Positions 1 through 8,386 of a stretch of DNA of 49,681 bases are shown piece by piece. Each line of letters begins with the position of its first letter. The stretch's first letter is position 1. The position numbers were made by a program, and so were the translations under genes. The stretch is from Deltaproteobacteria bacterium (GTDB taxonomy: Bacteria > Bdellovibrionota_C > UBA2361 > OMII01): the NCBI GenBank assembly GCA_947467385.1, contig CANIHJ010000001.1, forward strand, positions 1 to 49,681, written 5' to 3'. The notes under the pieces are model-generated. The model was not told where the DNA came from, made no database searches, and was given only the letters and a program-made list of their open reading frames with translations.

Positions 1-676
1 CAGTGTTGACGATCGTCAGCACATGAAACAAAAGCGACAACAGGGCAGCCCTCCACAGCAGCCGCCGATCCCCGATCCCCCACACAAGCCCCTCCTCAAT
101 CCTGCGGGTGAGCTCTACCCAGCGCTGTGGGAGGCCCACACGCTGCGCCAGCCATGAGACGCGGTGCGAAAACAGCGCAACGCTGCCGCAGCAAGCTGCC
201 AGCGCCACGGCGATAACGAGCAGGACGATCTCCAGCGGAAGTGCCGGCGAGAATAGCAGCGCGACGAGCGACATCGCGACCATCGCCATCAAGCCTGTGT
301 AGCGCTCGAGGAGGGTAGCTGACACGGCGTGCGCCCTATCCACGCCCTTGCCGACATAGAGGCTGCGAACAACATCCCCACCCACGTAGGAGGGCATCAC
401 AAGGTTGATAAAGTACCCGACGAGATACAGCCGATAGAGGTGGGATATCGTCGCTGAAATCCCAAGCCGCTTGAGGAATGCTCGCCACTTCACGACGCTC
501 ACAAAGATCAGAAGCGCCGCAAGCGCGAAAAGTATCACAACGTCCCGGAGCGATACGTCCCTGAGCGAAGCAGCCACGCTTGTCCAGTCGGCGACATGCA
601 CCAGGAGGGCGATAAGGCCCAAACCTAGCAGCACGCGCAGCGCCTCAACCAGCTTTTTGTTTGCTCCGTGCGCCAT
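1..676 (-). CDS. Flippase-like membrane protein (LPG synthase TM / UPF0104 family), C-terminus cut by window edge
   Basis: Only the first 225 residues are inside the window. The protein opens with a short basic stretch and then hydrophobic segments near residues 12-28, 45-62, 130-144 and 148-169. The stretch at residues 87-104 (GYFINLVMPSYVGGDVVR) and ERYTGL at 124-129 are typical of the family that includes the membrane half of lysylphosphatidylglycerol synthase and AglD-like proteins (PF03706). Members act in the inner membrane in lipid or polysaccharide-lipid translocation. The ATG is preceded by AAGGAA about ten bases upstream, which fixes the start. It is the last gene seen in the operon that begins with hpt and the Wzm/Wzt exporter, 39 bases after the GT-C gene, so a role in handling lipid-linked sugars is likely. 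The substrate cannot be told from sequence. Confidence 0.85.
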   Translation of the reverse strand, partial: MAHGANKKLVEALRVLLGLGLIALLVHVADWTSVAASLRDVSLRDVVILFALAALLIFVSVVKWRAFLKRLGISATISHLYRLYLVGYFINLVMPSYVGGDVVRSLYVGKGVDRAHAVSATLLERYTGLMAMVAMSLVALLFSPALPLEIVLLVIAVALAACCGSVALFSHRVSWLAQRVGLPQRWVELTRRIEEGLVWGIGDRRLLWRAALLSLLFHVLTIVNT

Positions 677-715
677 GAATCCCGGTTCCTTGAGGCTCGC
701 CCGATACCCTGTAGA

Positions 716-2806
716 TCACTGCTTGGGGACCGCAGGTGACAAGAAGACGAGCTCTCCGATCGACCAGTCCATCCTGCGGTCCATTCCCGTCTGCGTAAGC
801 ACTACTCCGTTGGCTTCAGTCGGCTCAAACTCAAACTGAAATCCCCCATTCATGCGGAAGAGATAGTTGAGCGCCGGCCAGTCCTCAGGCTTGAGAACAG
901 TCTTTCTCTCCCCCGTCGGAAGTATGAGCTCAACCCGCAGACGGCGCGGCGAATCGTGCGGCCACAGCCCGATGTCGTACTCCAGACCGCTCACAACCAC
1001 CGGACGCCTGAAGTCGACCTCAAAGCTCATGCCCGGCTCCTGCGGACGGCCGGTGCCCCAGCGCGTTGAGCGATCGCCATCAAGAGCGAGTAACGCTGGC
1101 TGGTTACTTGAGCCCCGCGCCCCTGCAATCTCTGCCGAGGGCAACACCTGAACGGGGCGCGATGGAGACTGAATAGTATGGATGATCACGTACGAGCCGG
1201 CCTTGCGCTCAGAGAACGGCACCCGCGCCGCCGTGAGGGCCTGCCGCACAAGCTTTGCCTCGGACGGAACGAGCACGAGCGGTATCCGTTCGCGCTCCTT
1301 CGGGGTCAGGCCACGCTCGTATTCCGGGATGCGCAGGTGGTGCGGCTCCTGAAAGAGGGAGAACGTTATCCGCTCCCCCGTCTCGAAGGCGAGCCGATAC
1401 CCTATCCAGTAGTTCGTACGAACGTAGGTAAGCCCCAGCTCATCGAGCGCCGCGATGAGCTCCGTGTGGTCTCGGGCAACACGCTCGCCGTCGAACACGA
1501 TCGGCTCCCCAGCGATCGCCCTGCCGCCCAGGTAGGCCGATGCGGCGTTGATGCCGAGCACAACAGCCACGAGCAGGGCGGCAGCGGCACGCGAGAATCG
1601 CGCAAGTGCAGCGACAAAGGCCCCGACAGCCACGAAGAGGCTCACGTACAGCGGCAGGAGGTATCTCGGCGCCTCATACAGCCGGCCGTACGTGCTGACC
1701 GTAAAGATGAGACAGCTGAAGGGGATGACAAGCAGCACAAGCTCGATCGGCGCCGAGCGGTCTACCTGCCCACGCACCAGCGCTGCCAGCTGCCTCCGGC
1801 GAAACCATAGCAAGCCTCCGAGCATCGCCCCGTAGGCCGCGTATACGAGGGCCGCTGCATGCGGGAATATCTCGCGAGAGCTCCAGAACCGGGTCGCTCC
1901 CAGCAGAATCGGCAACGCTACAGCGAAGAGCCCCCGGCGCTGCGCCGCAATAGCCTCGCCGTCCGCAATTCCAAACATGCCAAAGGAGGGAAAGCCAAGA
2001 CGGATGTTGTAGGTCCAGTACGGCGCACCCGCAGCAAAAAAGGCCGCGCTGCCGATGAGCACAATCGCCGTCAGCCTTGACGGCCGCAGCGATCCGCGCG
2101 CGACCCCTTCGAGGAGCGCCGCCAACGAGAACGCTGCTATCGGAAATATGAAGTAGATGATCTGGTTATTGACCCACCAGCCGAGCCCAAGCACGGCCCC
2201 CAGCATGGTCGGGTAGCGCAGCTTCTTAAGGTCGTCCTGAAACCACTTCGTCGTGATGAGCAGCGCGGCAGCGCCTAAAAAGAGGATCTCAATAAAGCCT
2301 CCGCGCGCCTTCGTGCTCCAGATAATGAGCCCCGCCGGAGGAAACGCGATGAGGAGCGCAGCAACAAGGCCCGCAGTGCGCCCGCTAATCGCCTTCCCGA
2401 GTGCATACATGAGCGGCACAAGCAGCACCGCACACGCGAGTGGCACGAGCGAGAGCGCAAAGGGCGAGACACCGAATAGAGCGAAGGAGCCGCTGGCGAG
2501 AATCGCCTCCAACGAGCCCATGTAGTGCTGGCCATAATAGAAGGTCGGGATCCCCCTGCCCTCAAGGATATGTTTGCCCATCAGCCCGACGATCGCCTCA
2601 TCCGAATCGATCGACCACTGGGAGGCGCCCATAAAGTCGAGCCGAATGAATGCGGCCAGGGCCATGAGAAGCACGATGATAATCCTGTCTCCGCCGCGCT
2701 GAGCCGGGTGGCACAAAGAAGCGGCCGAGGCCCGCGATACCGACGCCTCTTTGGGCGCTACTGTCCCGTGCGGCGACGGCCGTTTCTGCTGTGACGCGAT
2801 GCTCAT
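716..2806 (-). CDS. GT-C membrane glycosyltransferase (GT39/ArnT-like) with C-terminal discoidin-like domain
   Basis: This 696-residue protein has about ten membrane segments. After the first comes an acidic loop (WSIDSDEAIVGLMGKHILEG, about residues 63-82) of the kind that carries the catalytic acidic residues in GT-C enzymes using polyprenyl-phosphate sugars. The membrane part ends near residue 430. The last ~130 residues form a soluble region with DGDRSTRWGTG and a beta-rich stretch after it, like an F5/8 type C (discoidin) sugar-binding module. Such a module would lie in the periplasm and could hold the acceptor glycan. The start lies five bases after the stop of the upstream GT4 gene, with AGG in front, so translation is probably coupled. 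Donor and acceptor are unknown. The GT-C fold call is firm; the discoidin call is by pattern only. Confidence 0.8.
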   Translation of the reverse strand: MSIASQQKRPSPHGTVAPKEASVSRASAASLCHPAQRGGDRIIIVLLMALAAFIRLDFMGASQWSIDSDEAIVGLMGKHILEGRGIPTFYYGQHYMGSLEAILASGSFALFGVSPFALSLVPLACAVLLVPLMYALGKAISGRTAGLVAALLIAFPPAGLIIWSTKARGGFIEILFLGAAALLITTKWFQDDLKKLRYPTMLGAVLGLGWWVNNQIIYFIFPIAAFSLAALLEGVARGSLRPSRLTAIVLIGSAAFFAAGAPYWTYNIRLGFPSFGMFGIADGEAIAAQRRGLFAVALPILLGATRFWSSREIFPHAAALVYAAYGAMLGGLLWFRRRQLAALVRGQVDRSAPIELVLLVIPFSCLIFTVSTYGRLYEAPRYLLPLYVSLFVAVGAFVAALARFSRAAAALLVAVVLGINAASAYLGGRAIAGEPIVFDGERVARDHTELIAALDELGLTYVRTNYWIGYRLAFETGERITFSLFQEPHHLRIPEYERGLTPKERERIPLVLVPSEAKLVRQALTAARVPFSERKAGSYVIIHTIQSPSRPVQVLPSAEIAGARGSSNQPALLALDGDRSTRWGTGRPQEPGMSFEVDFRRPVVVSGLEYDIGLWPHDSPRRLRVELILPTGERKTVLKPEDWPALNYLFRMNGGFQFEFEPTEANGVVLTQTGMDRRMDWSIGELVFLSPAVPKQ

Positions 2807-2811
2807 AGGGC

Positions 2812-4068
2812 CTAGCTTCCTCCGGCTGAAGCCGCCTTGGGGAGCAATCTCGCTTCAGTGGTCGGCATAGCACCGATACGCTCGCCCGCTGCTCGATACG
2901 CATCGAGGGTAAGCCGCCCGGTCCGCTCCCAGGTGAAGGTGCGCGCGCGCTTGAGCGCAGCATCCGCCAAATTCGCCGCGAGCTCTGGGGTCCGAAGGAG
3001 CTCAAGCACGGCCTTGCATCCGCCTCGGACATCAGTCGGCTTGAAGGTCAGCCCTGTGTCACCGAGCACCTCCGGCATCGACGATACATTGGAGCACGCA
3101 ACGGGCAGTCCAGCCGCCATCGCCTCAAGAACAGGAAGGCCAAACCCTTCATACAGGCTTGGAAAGAGGAACACGGCGCTCTCTGCGTACAGAGCCCGCA
3201 GATCTTCGTCGGACACGTAGCCGAGACTGACCGTGTCGGAAGCCATAGAGAAGTCCCACAGCGCCACGTTAAGCCTCTCTTCCTCTTTAGGCGAGCTTAT
3301 GCGCCCGGCAAGGACGAGCACGGGCACATCGCCCCCCTGGCGCTCCACCTCACGCACCACCTCGGCAGCGATCTCAACAAGCGTGCGGATGTTCTTGCGC
3401 TCGTCGTGCCCTCCGACATAGAGCAGGATCGGACGGCCCACCGGAATGCCAAGCCGCACACGCAAAGACATAGACTCGTCAGCCGTAATTCGCTTTCGGG
3501 CCTCCGCTATAGAGAAGAAGCTCTCATCTACCCCGAGCGGCGTGACCATGATTCGGTCACGCGGGACTCCGAGAACCCGATGAATGTCATTCGCCGTGGT
3601 CTCTGAGATGGCGAGCAGGAACGCAGCTTGCTGAATAGATCGAATCTCGAGCCAGCGCGCAAACGCAAAACGCCAACCCGGCCGATTTGCGCGATAGAGA
3701 TCCTTCAAAATGAGCGGGATAAGATCGAGCACCGTCAATACAAAGGGCTTTGGGCTCCATGCGGGCGCATCCATATGCGCCGGGAAATGGACGAACGAGT
3801 ACTGCTTGAGGCTTCCCGCATTGAGCTTGAGGGGATAGAGCATCTGCTGGCGCACCGTTGTCCTGCCGGCAGGCAGCATATTGACGAGTCGGGCGGCCAA
3901 CCCCGCATGCAGCAGCTCCGTGTGATCGAAATACCCAACGGAGAGGTCCCCCCCGCCAGGCTCCCCGATCGTCCTCGTGAGCTCCGACACGTAGCGCCCG
4001 ATGCCGCGCTGCGCGTGGCACTTAAACGCTGGGTCAAGCGCACTGATGTCGAGGCCCACCCGTATCAT
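2812..4068 (-). CDS. Family 4 glycosyltransferase (GT-B fold)
   Basis: A 418-residue cytoplasmic enzyme of the GT4 family, which moves a sugar from a nucleotide-sugar to a growing glycan with retention. The N-terminal acceptor half starts GLDISALDP and has a glycine-rich [10 protein letters not shown] loop. The C-terminal donor half has [12 protein letters not shown] and, near residue 285, [20 protein letters not shown], the EX7E motif that binds the nucleotide-sugar. Its ATG overlaps the stop of the upstream gene in an ATGA, so the two are translated together. Its place behind Wzm/Wzt suggests it builds the exported chain; with GDP-rhamnose genes elsewhere in the window, rhamnosyl or mannosyl transfer is possible but unproven. 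Confidence 0.9.
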   Translation of the reverse strand: MIRVGLDISALDPAFKCHAQRGIGRYVSELTRTIGEPGGGDLSVGYFDHTELLHAGLAARLVNMLPAGRTTVRQQMLYPLKLNAGSLKQYSFVHFPAHMDAPAWSPKPFVLTVLDLIPLILKDLYRANRPGWRFAFARWLEIRSIQQAAFLLAISETTANDIHRVLGVPRDRIMVTPLGVDESFFSIAEARKRITADESMSLRVRLGIPVGRPILLYVGGHDERKNIRTLVEIAAEVVREVERQGGDVPVLVLAGRISSPKEEERLNVALWDFSMASDTVSLGYVSDEDLRALYAESAVFLFPSLYEGFGLPVLEAMAAGLPVACSNVSSMPEVLGDTGLTFKPTDVRGGCKAVLELLRTPELAANLADAALKRARTFTWERTGRLTLDAYRAAGERIGAMPTTEARLLPKAASAGGS

Positions 4069-5162
4069 ACTGCGGAAGCCCTCTGGATTGGCGGCCGGCC
4101 CTCAAGCAGCTGCGCGACCCGGTCCCGAAAGCGCGAGAACCCAAAAGCCTGAACCCGATTCCTGCCGCTTGCAACACAGCGGTTTCGAAGATCCGTGGGC
4201 GATGCCAGCTCGAACAGAATCTCTGCAATCTCGCGGTGTCGCTTCTCGTAGACAACAACTCCCCCATCGCCAACCGTGTCGGGGACGGCACCCGCGCCGT
4301 ACGCGAGGAGCGGAAGCCCAAAATGCATAGCCTCAACAAGCGGCAGGCAGAACCCCTCATGCTCGCTCATGCAGATGTAGGCGCTGCTCGCCTCGTACAT
4401 GGCCCGAACACCCTCATCCGAGAGGCATCCAGCGAGCTCAAGCACGTGCCCGATGTCGAGCTTGGCCGCCATTTCGCTCAGCGCGAAAGAGTAGAGCTCA
4501 GTGTCCGTATCGATGCCCACAAGCCACAGGCGGCTGTCCTTCTCTATGTGCTTGTGGAGGTAGTGAAAGCTTTTGAGGATGTCCTCGACGCACTTGTTCG
4601 GAGCCAGGCGGCCGACATGGAGGATATTCACCTTTGCCGACGCGCGAACCGCGCTGAAGATATCATCATTTCGTGGCAGCTCCCACCGAGCAGGATCGAC
4701 CGGCAGGTCGAGCACTTCGGCCCTGAATCCGAGTTCCCGCAGCTCCTCGGCATTGAAGGGCGAGTCAGCCCAGAGGTCATCCGAAGCCCTGCACAGAGCG
4801 GGCAGCTCCTCGAGCCCACGCTCAATATCTCGCGCAACGCGCGAGTTAATGCCCTCGAACCAGCGGGCCGGAGTGATGTTGTGGTACACTAGGGTCTTTC
4901 GCCCCCTCTTCCACGATGCATAGATCTCATTGAGCGGGGAGCCCAGGGAATAGTGGAGAATCAGGTCTGCCTCGCCACACTGCAGAACCTCAGGATACGG
5001 CCGGGATCGGCCGCGCAGGCGCGGATGCTCTCCGATCGAAAATATCTCGCTGTCGTAGCCGAGGCCCTGAAGCGTCCGCTGCAGCGCCAAGACCTCGGTC
5101 GAAATGGCATCGCCGTAGCTCAGGGTGTGTACAAGCTGGTGAATCGATCGAGCCCCGGTCAT
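4065..5162 (-). CDS. Family 4 glycosyltransferase (GT-B fold)
   Basis: A second GT4 enzyme of 365 residues, in operon with the previous one. The donor half contains ILHVGRLAPNKCVEDILKSF and, near residue 265, CMSEHEGFCLPLVEAMHFG, again the EX7E pattern, followed by VPDTVGDGGVV. The N-terminal half (IHQLVHTLSYGDAISTEVLA) resembles glycosyltransferases acting on mannose or rhamnose chains. Its start overlaps the stop of the Wzm gene by ATGA. It is clearly different from its neighbour, so the two probably make different linkages. The exact sugar and linkage cannot be read from the sequence. Confidence 0.9.
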   Translation of the reverse strand: MTGARSIHQLVHTLSYGDAISTEVLALQRTLQGLGYDSEIFSIGEHPRLRGRSRPYPEVLQCGEADLILHYSLGSPLNEIYASWKRGRKTLVYHNITPARWFEGINSRVARDIERGLEELPALCRASDDLWADSPFNAEELRELGFRAEVLDLPVDPARWELPRNDDIFSAVRASAKVNILHVGRLAPNKCVEDILKSFHYLHKHIEKDSRLWLVGIDTDTELYSFALSEMAAKLDIGHVLELAGCLSDEGVRAMYEASSAYICMSEHEGFCLPLVEAMHFGLPLLAYGAGAVPDTVGDGGVVVYEKRHREIAEILFELASPTDLRNRCVASGRNRVQAFGFSRFRDRVAQLLEGRPPIQRASAV

Positions 5163-5938
5163 AGCGCCTCAGCAAACCTCTCACACACACGGTCATAGAC
5201 AATCAGCCCAACGGCGATCGAGATGCCTGCGGCCGCGCCCAACGTCACGAAAGACTGGAGCGGGGGGACCACGCCCTGCACAAGCACCTGCTGGTAACAC
5301 TCGGTGAGAACCGCAAAGGGATTGGAATTGAGCAGGAACCTAAAGCGCTCAGGAACTGCTGACGCCGGGTAGACGACTGGGCAGAGAAAAAACAGGAACG
5401 TGAGGAGGTTGCCCACGAGGTGCTGAATGTCCCTGAAGAAAACGTTGAGCGAGCTCAAGGCTAGAACAAGGCCGTTGATCAAGAGGGCATGAAGCGCCAC
5501 GAGCAGCGGGAGCAGCAGCCACGTTACCGGCACAGGAACCCCAGCCAGAAGCATGAACACCGCCAGCATTGGCAATGCCAAGACGAAGTGAATGAGCGAT
5601 GAGAGCACGCTCACGCACGGCAGGATGTGGGCGGGAAACATCGACTTGGTGATGAGGTGTCCGCTGCCGACAATTGACGACGTGCCCTCGCTTAAGGCGC
5701 TGCTCGTCCAGATCCACGGAAGGAGCCCCGCAAATACCATGAGGTGGTAGTTCGGGCCGCCGTCAAAGCGCATGTAGTAGTGAAACACGAGGGTGTAGAT
5801 CGCCATCAGGCACAGCGGATTAAGGAACGACCAGAGGAACCCGAACATGGATCCCCGGTAGCGCGTCGCAACGTGGCGGCGCACAAGCGCCTCAATCAGC
5901 GCGCGAAACTTCCATGTCTCTTGGCCTAGGGAGAGCAT
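5159..5938 (-). CDS. wzm: ABC-2 polysaccharide exporter permease (Wzm-like)
   Basis: A 259-residue inner-membrane permease with six predicted membrane segments. The amphipathic N-terminus is ETWKFRALIEALVRRHVATR, followed by YRGSMFGFLWSFLNPL, the classic opening of TagG/Wzm/KpsM permeases. The reading frame stays open for 62 codons upstream, but the ATG at 5938 is preceded by GGGAGG at the right distance and fits the family N-terminus, so I start there; it overlaps the end of the ATPase gene by 13 bases. With the ATPase it would carry a finished lipid-linked polysaccharide across the inner membrane. The symbol reflects function, not a specific orthologue. Confidence 0.9.
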   Translation of the reverse strand: MLSLGQETWKFRALIEALVRRHVATRYRGSMFGFLWSFLNPLCLMAIYTLVFHYYMRFDGGPNYHLMVFAGLLPWIWTSSALSEGTSSIVGSGHLITKSMFPAHILPCVSVLSSLIHFVLALPMLAVFMLLAGVPVPVTWLLLPLLVALHALLINGLVLALSSLNVFFRDIQHLVGNLLTFLFFLCPVVYPASAVPERFRFLLNSNPFAVLTECYQQVLVQGVVPPLQSFVTLGAAAGISIAVGLIVYDRVCERFAEAL

Positions 5939-7278
5939 CGGCACGCCTCCCCATGAACACGCCACTCCCTGAGCGGCGAAACGACGCCAACCTCGCGCGA
6001 GTCTGATCGGACCGAGAAGTGGATCGCTCCCTTGTGGTAGTCGAAGGCATAGCCATCGCGGCGATGGAGGGCGACATCGAGTGAGAAAGCCCCATCGAGA
6101 AGGCCAACGCGGCCGATCGCGCACTCGATTACGCCGCTCGGCTTGAGCGCCGGAAGCTCAATTCGGTCGATGTCTGTGTTGGTTCCAAATACGGAAAGCC
6201 CGTCACTGCGGTGAATCCCGATCCCGCACACAACATCTGCCTGGGACGAGTTGGCCTTGTACGAAAACTGTATGCGCATCGGATCGTTTGGATGAAACAC
6301 CCTCGCCTCGCGGCCATGCTCATCGAGTAGTTGCACTCCGGTTATCTCAACCTCCCTGCTGCCCCACCGGCCCTGATCAAGCTCAGCGCCGGGCGCGCCC
6401 TGGCCCGCTGGCGCATCCGCCTCGGCCCGCTCTTCTTCCAGGATCTGCAGCTCCTCGCCCTTTTCGATGAAGTGGCGGTATGCGTCGATTACCCGGCGTG
6501 GATAGCCCCGTTCCTTGACCACTCCCTCATGCAGCCAGATCGCCTCATCGCACCAGCGCTCGACCGACTCAAGGTCGTGCGTCACCAGTACGAGAGTCTT
6601 TCCGGCCTTGCGCAGCTCCGATATCCGCTCCTTGCACTTGGCAACAAACCCGGCATCCCCAACCGCAAGCACCTCATCAACCAGCAGCACGTCCGGCTCT
6701 GTGTGGACTGCTATGCTAAAACCGAGCCGCATGAACATCCCCGAAGAGTATGTCCGGACCGGATCGTCGATAACGTCCTCAAGCTCCGCGAACGAGACGA
6801 TATCGTCAAATCGCGCCTCAACCTCACTGCGGCTCAAGCCGTGCATCACCCCGGCGAGCATCAGGTTCTCCCGGCCGGTGAAGTCCGGATGGAACCCGGC
6901 CCCCAGCTCAATCAGCGCAGCGACGCGACCAAGCACCGACACAGAGCCAGAGGTGGGCTTGTAAATTCCGGTCACCAGCTTAAGGAAGGTGGACTTGCCC
7001 GAGCCGTTGCGCCCGATGAGCCCCACAGACGCTCCGCGCGGGATCCTCATCGTGAGGCCCTGAATCGCGTGCGTGATGCCCTCCTTATGCGGCCTAACGG
7101 GCGGCTTTGCCTGCGGACGGAGGAAATTGAGCGCCGCGCTCTTGATGGTCGAGTACTTGCCCTGGCTGCGGGTGCTGCGCCGAAAGCTCTTCGACAGGTT
7201 AACGATGTCGATGACGTAGTCGACCGCTGGGGACCTTCCCGCTTCGGGGTGTTGGGCGCGAGCCGGCACAGCGCTCAT
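5926..7278 (-). CDS. wzt: ABC polysaccharide exporter ATPase with C-terminal carbohydrate-binding domain (Wzt-like)
   Basis: A 450-residue ATPase partner of Wzm. Walker A is GLIGRNGSGKST near residue 87, the signature is TYSSGMFMRLGF near 175, and Walker B is DVLLVDEVLAVGD near 195. After the nucleotide-binding domain comes an acidic linker (EEERAEADAPAG) and then a beta-rich domain from about residue 300 to the end (VEITGVQLLD, FHPNDPMRIQFSYK, VCGIGIHRSDGLSVFGTNTD), which matches the Wzt C-terminal domain. In known Wzt proteins this domain binds the chemically capped non-reducing end of the O-antigen before export. So this is probably a system that exports a chain with an end cap. The gene starts two bases after hpt. 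Confidence 0.93.
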   Translation of the reverse strand: MSAVPARAQHPEAGRSPAVDYVIDIVNLSKSFRRSTRSQGKYSTIKSAALNFLRPQAKPPVRPHKEGITHAIQGLTMRIPRGASVGLIGRNGSGKSTFLKLVTGIYKPTSGSVSVLGRVAALIELGAGFHPDFTGRENLMLAGVMHGLSRSEVEARFDDIVSFAELEDVIDDPVRTYSSGMFMRLGFSIAVHTEPDVLLVDEVLAVGDAGFVAKCKERISELRKAGKTLVLVTHDLESVERWCDEAIWLHEGVVKERGYPRRVIDAYRHFIEKGEELQILEEERAEADAPAGQGAPGAELDQGRWGSREVEITGVQLLDEHGREARVFHPNDPMRIQFSYKANSSQADVVCGIGIHRSDGLSVFGTNTDIDRIELPALKPSGVIECAIGRVGLLDGAFSLDVALHRRDGYAFDYHKGAIHFSVRSDSREVGVVSPLREWRVHGEACRCSP

Positions 7279-7280
7279 GG

Positions 7281-7865
7281 CTACTCACCCCGCTTGATGA
7301 CGTAGATGCCCGGCAGGTTTCTCCAGCGCTGGCCGTCATCCATGCCGTATCCGACGAACCACTCAAGGCCCTTATACTCAAAGCCCACCCAGCAAGGCAC
7401 AAAGGTTGGTTTATTGAGCAGCCGCCGAACGAGGACCACCGACCGCACCTCCCGCGCCCCTTTTTGCAGCAGCTCTTTTTCCAGCGCCTCAAGAGTCCGG
7501 CCGGAATCGCACACGTCATCGACGATAAGAACGACGCGGCCCTTGACCGCCAGCCCCTCGGAGAAGATCGACACATGCGACTTCTGGACGCCCGAGGTGT
7601 TGCTCTCGTACGCCTCGGTGCGAACCGGAGCTATCTCGACCGAGCATGGGAACTGGCGCGCGAGGTCTGAAAAGAAAAACAATCCCCCGCGAAGAACCGG
7701 GATAACGAGCACATCCGTATGAGACTCCTGCCAAACACGGGTGCACCAGCGCCCGATCTCCTCGCCCAGGCTCGCCACCCTGGTGGAGATCTGCTTGGGC
7801 GAGTACTGAAGGACGAAGTTTGCTGGCAACTGCCGGGCAGAAACGCTATCGTTGGAGCTAACCAC
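7281..7865 (-). CDS. hpt: Hypoxanthine phosphoribosyltransferase
   Basis: A 194-residue purine salvage enzyme that makes IMP or GMP from hypoxanthine or guanine and PRPP in the cytosol. The PRPP-binding loop is VVLIVDDVCDSGRTLEAL (two acidic residues followed by a Ser-Gly-Arg-Thr loop), and the C-terminal FVGYGMDDGQRWRNLPGIYV matches the base-binding FVGYGLD...RNLP region of the family. RTEAYESN sits where the flexible loop is expected. The start is a GTG with GGAG ten bases upstream. It is the first gene of the polysaccharide operon by position, only two bases before wzt; a functional link is not obvious. The cysteine in the PRPP loop is slightly unusual but the acidic pair is intact. Confidence 0.9.
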   Translation of the reverse strand: MVSSNDSVSARQLPANFVLQYSPKQISTRVASLGEEIGRWCTRVWQESHTDVLVIPVLRGGLFFFSDLARQFPCSVEIAPVRTEAYESNTSGVQKSHVSIFSEGLAVKGRVVLIVDDVCDSGRTLEALEKELLQKGAREVRSVVLVRRLLNKPTFVPCWVGFEYKGLEWFVGYGMDDGQRWRNLPGIYVIKRGE

Positions 7866-7897
7866 TACTGACTCCTTACTATGTGCAGAGAGAGCCT

Positions 7898-8386
7898 ATG
7901 ACCGTGCGGCACTATACTGGCTTTTGGCTAAAACATGCAATAACGACAGCGGCTTGCATAGCAACCCTACTAACCACCTTAAGTGCCTGCAAGGATTCCG
8001 ATAGTGGCCAGCCCGAGGCGCCCGAAGGCCCAACCAAAATTCCGACCCAGGATTCGATTCAGGACTCGCTGGGAGCCGTGATGGAGAACCTGAACGAGCA
8101 GCTCGACCAGGCTTCCAGCCACGTTCAGCAGGTTGTGGCTCCCCATGCCGAGGAGATCCAGGCCCGCACGAAAGACGAAGTAGAGAAGGCGTTTCGCTGG
8201 GAATACAAGGTGCAGGATATCCCGGCCGACACCTCGGCCGAGGCGTTTGAGGCCAAGCTCACCGAGCTTGGCGACGAGGGCTGGGAATGCGTTTCTTTTC
8301 AGCCAGTTCATGACGGCACTCGGGTGACGTGCAAGCGCAAGCCGCGCGGAGCCCTCGCCTACCTCAAGTTCATACCCGGTTTCTGA
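7898..8386 (+). CDS. Lipoprotein with C-terminal DUF4177-like domain
   Basis: A 162-residue predicted lipoprotein. After a basic N-terminus (MTVRHYTGFWLKH) and a hydrophobic segment there is a lipobox ending LSAC with the acylated cysteine at residue 31. Residues ~40-110 are hydrophilic and helical (SLGAVMENLNEQLDQASSHV). The C-terminal part, WEYKVQDIPADTSAEAFEAK followed by LGDEGWECVSF, has the WEYKV...L...G..GWE.V layout of DUF4177-like domains. I prefer the ATG at 7898 over a GTG five codons earlier because a GAGAG stretch sits just before it. The stop shares one base with the next start (TGATG), so it is coupled to the M48 lipoprotein. The function is unknown. Confidence 0.75.
   Translation: MTVRHYTGFWLKHAITTAACIATLLTTLSACKDSDSGQPEAPEGPTKIPTQDSIQDSLGAVMENLNEQLDQASSHVQQVVAPHAEEIQARTKDEVEKAFRWEYKVQDIPADTSAEAFEAKLTELGDEGWECVSFQPVHDGTRVTCKRKPRGALAYLKFIPGF
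7911..7940 (-). promoter_or_regulatory. Possible sigma70 promoter for hpt and the polysaccharide operon
   Basis: On the minus strand, TTGCAT and TATAGT are separated by 18 bases, about 50 bases before the hpt GTG. The -10 matches 5 of 6, the -35 only 3 of 6. It lies inside the start of the divergent lipoprotein gene, because only 32 bases separate the two start codons. Seen by eye only. Confidence 0.3.

Noticed and set aside
6331-7305. A 324-codon open frame on the plus strand
   Set aside because: It lies opposite wzt, which has all ABC ATPase motifs; the translation is Arg/His/Leu rich without a motif.
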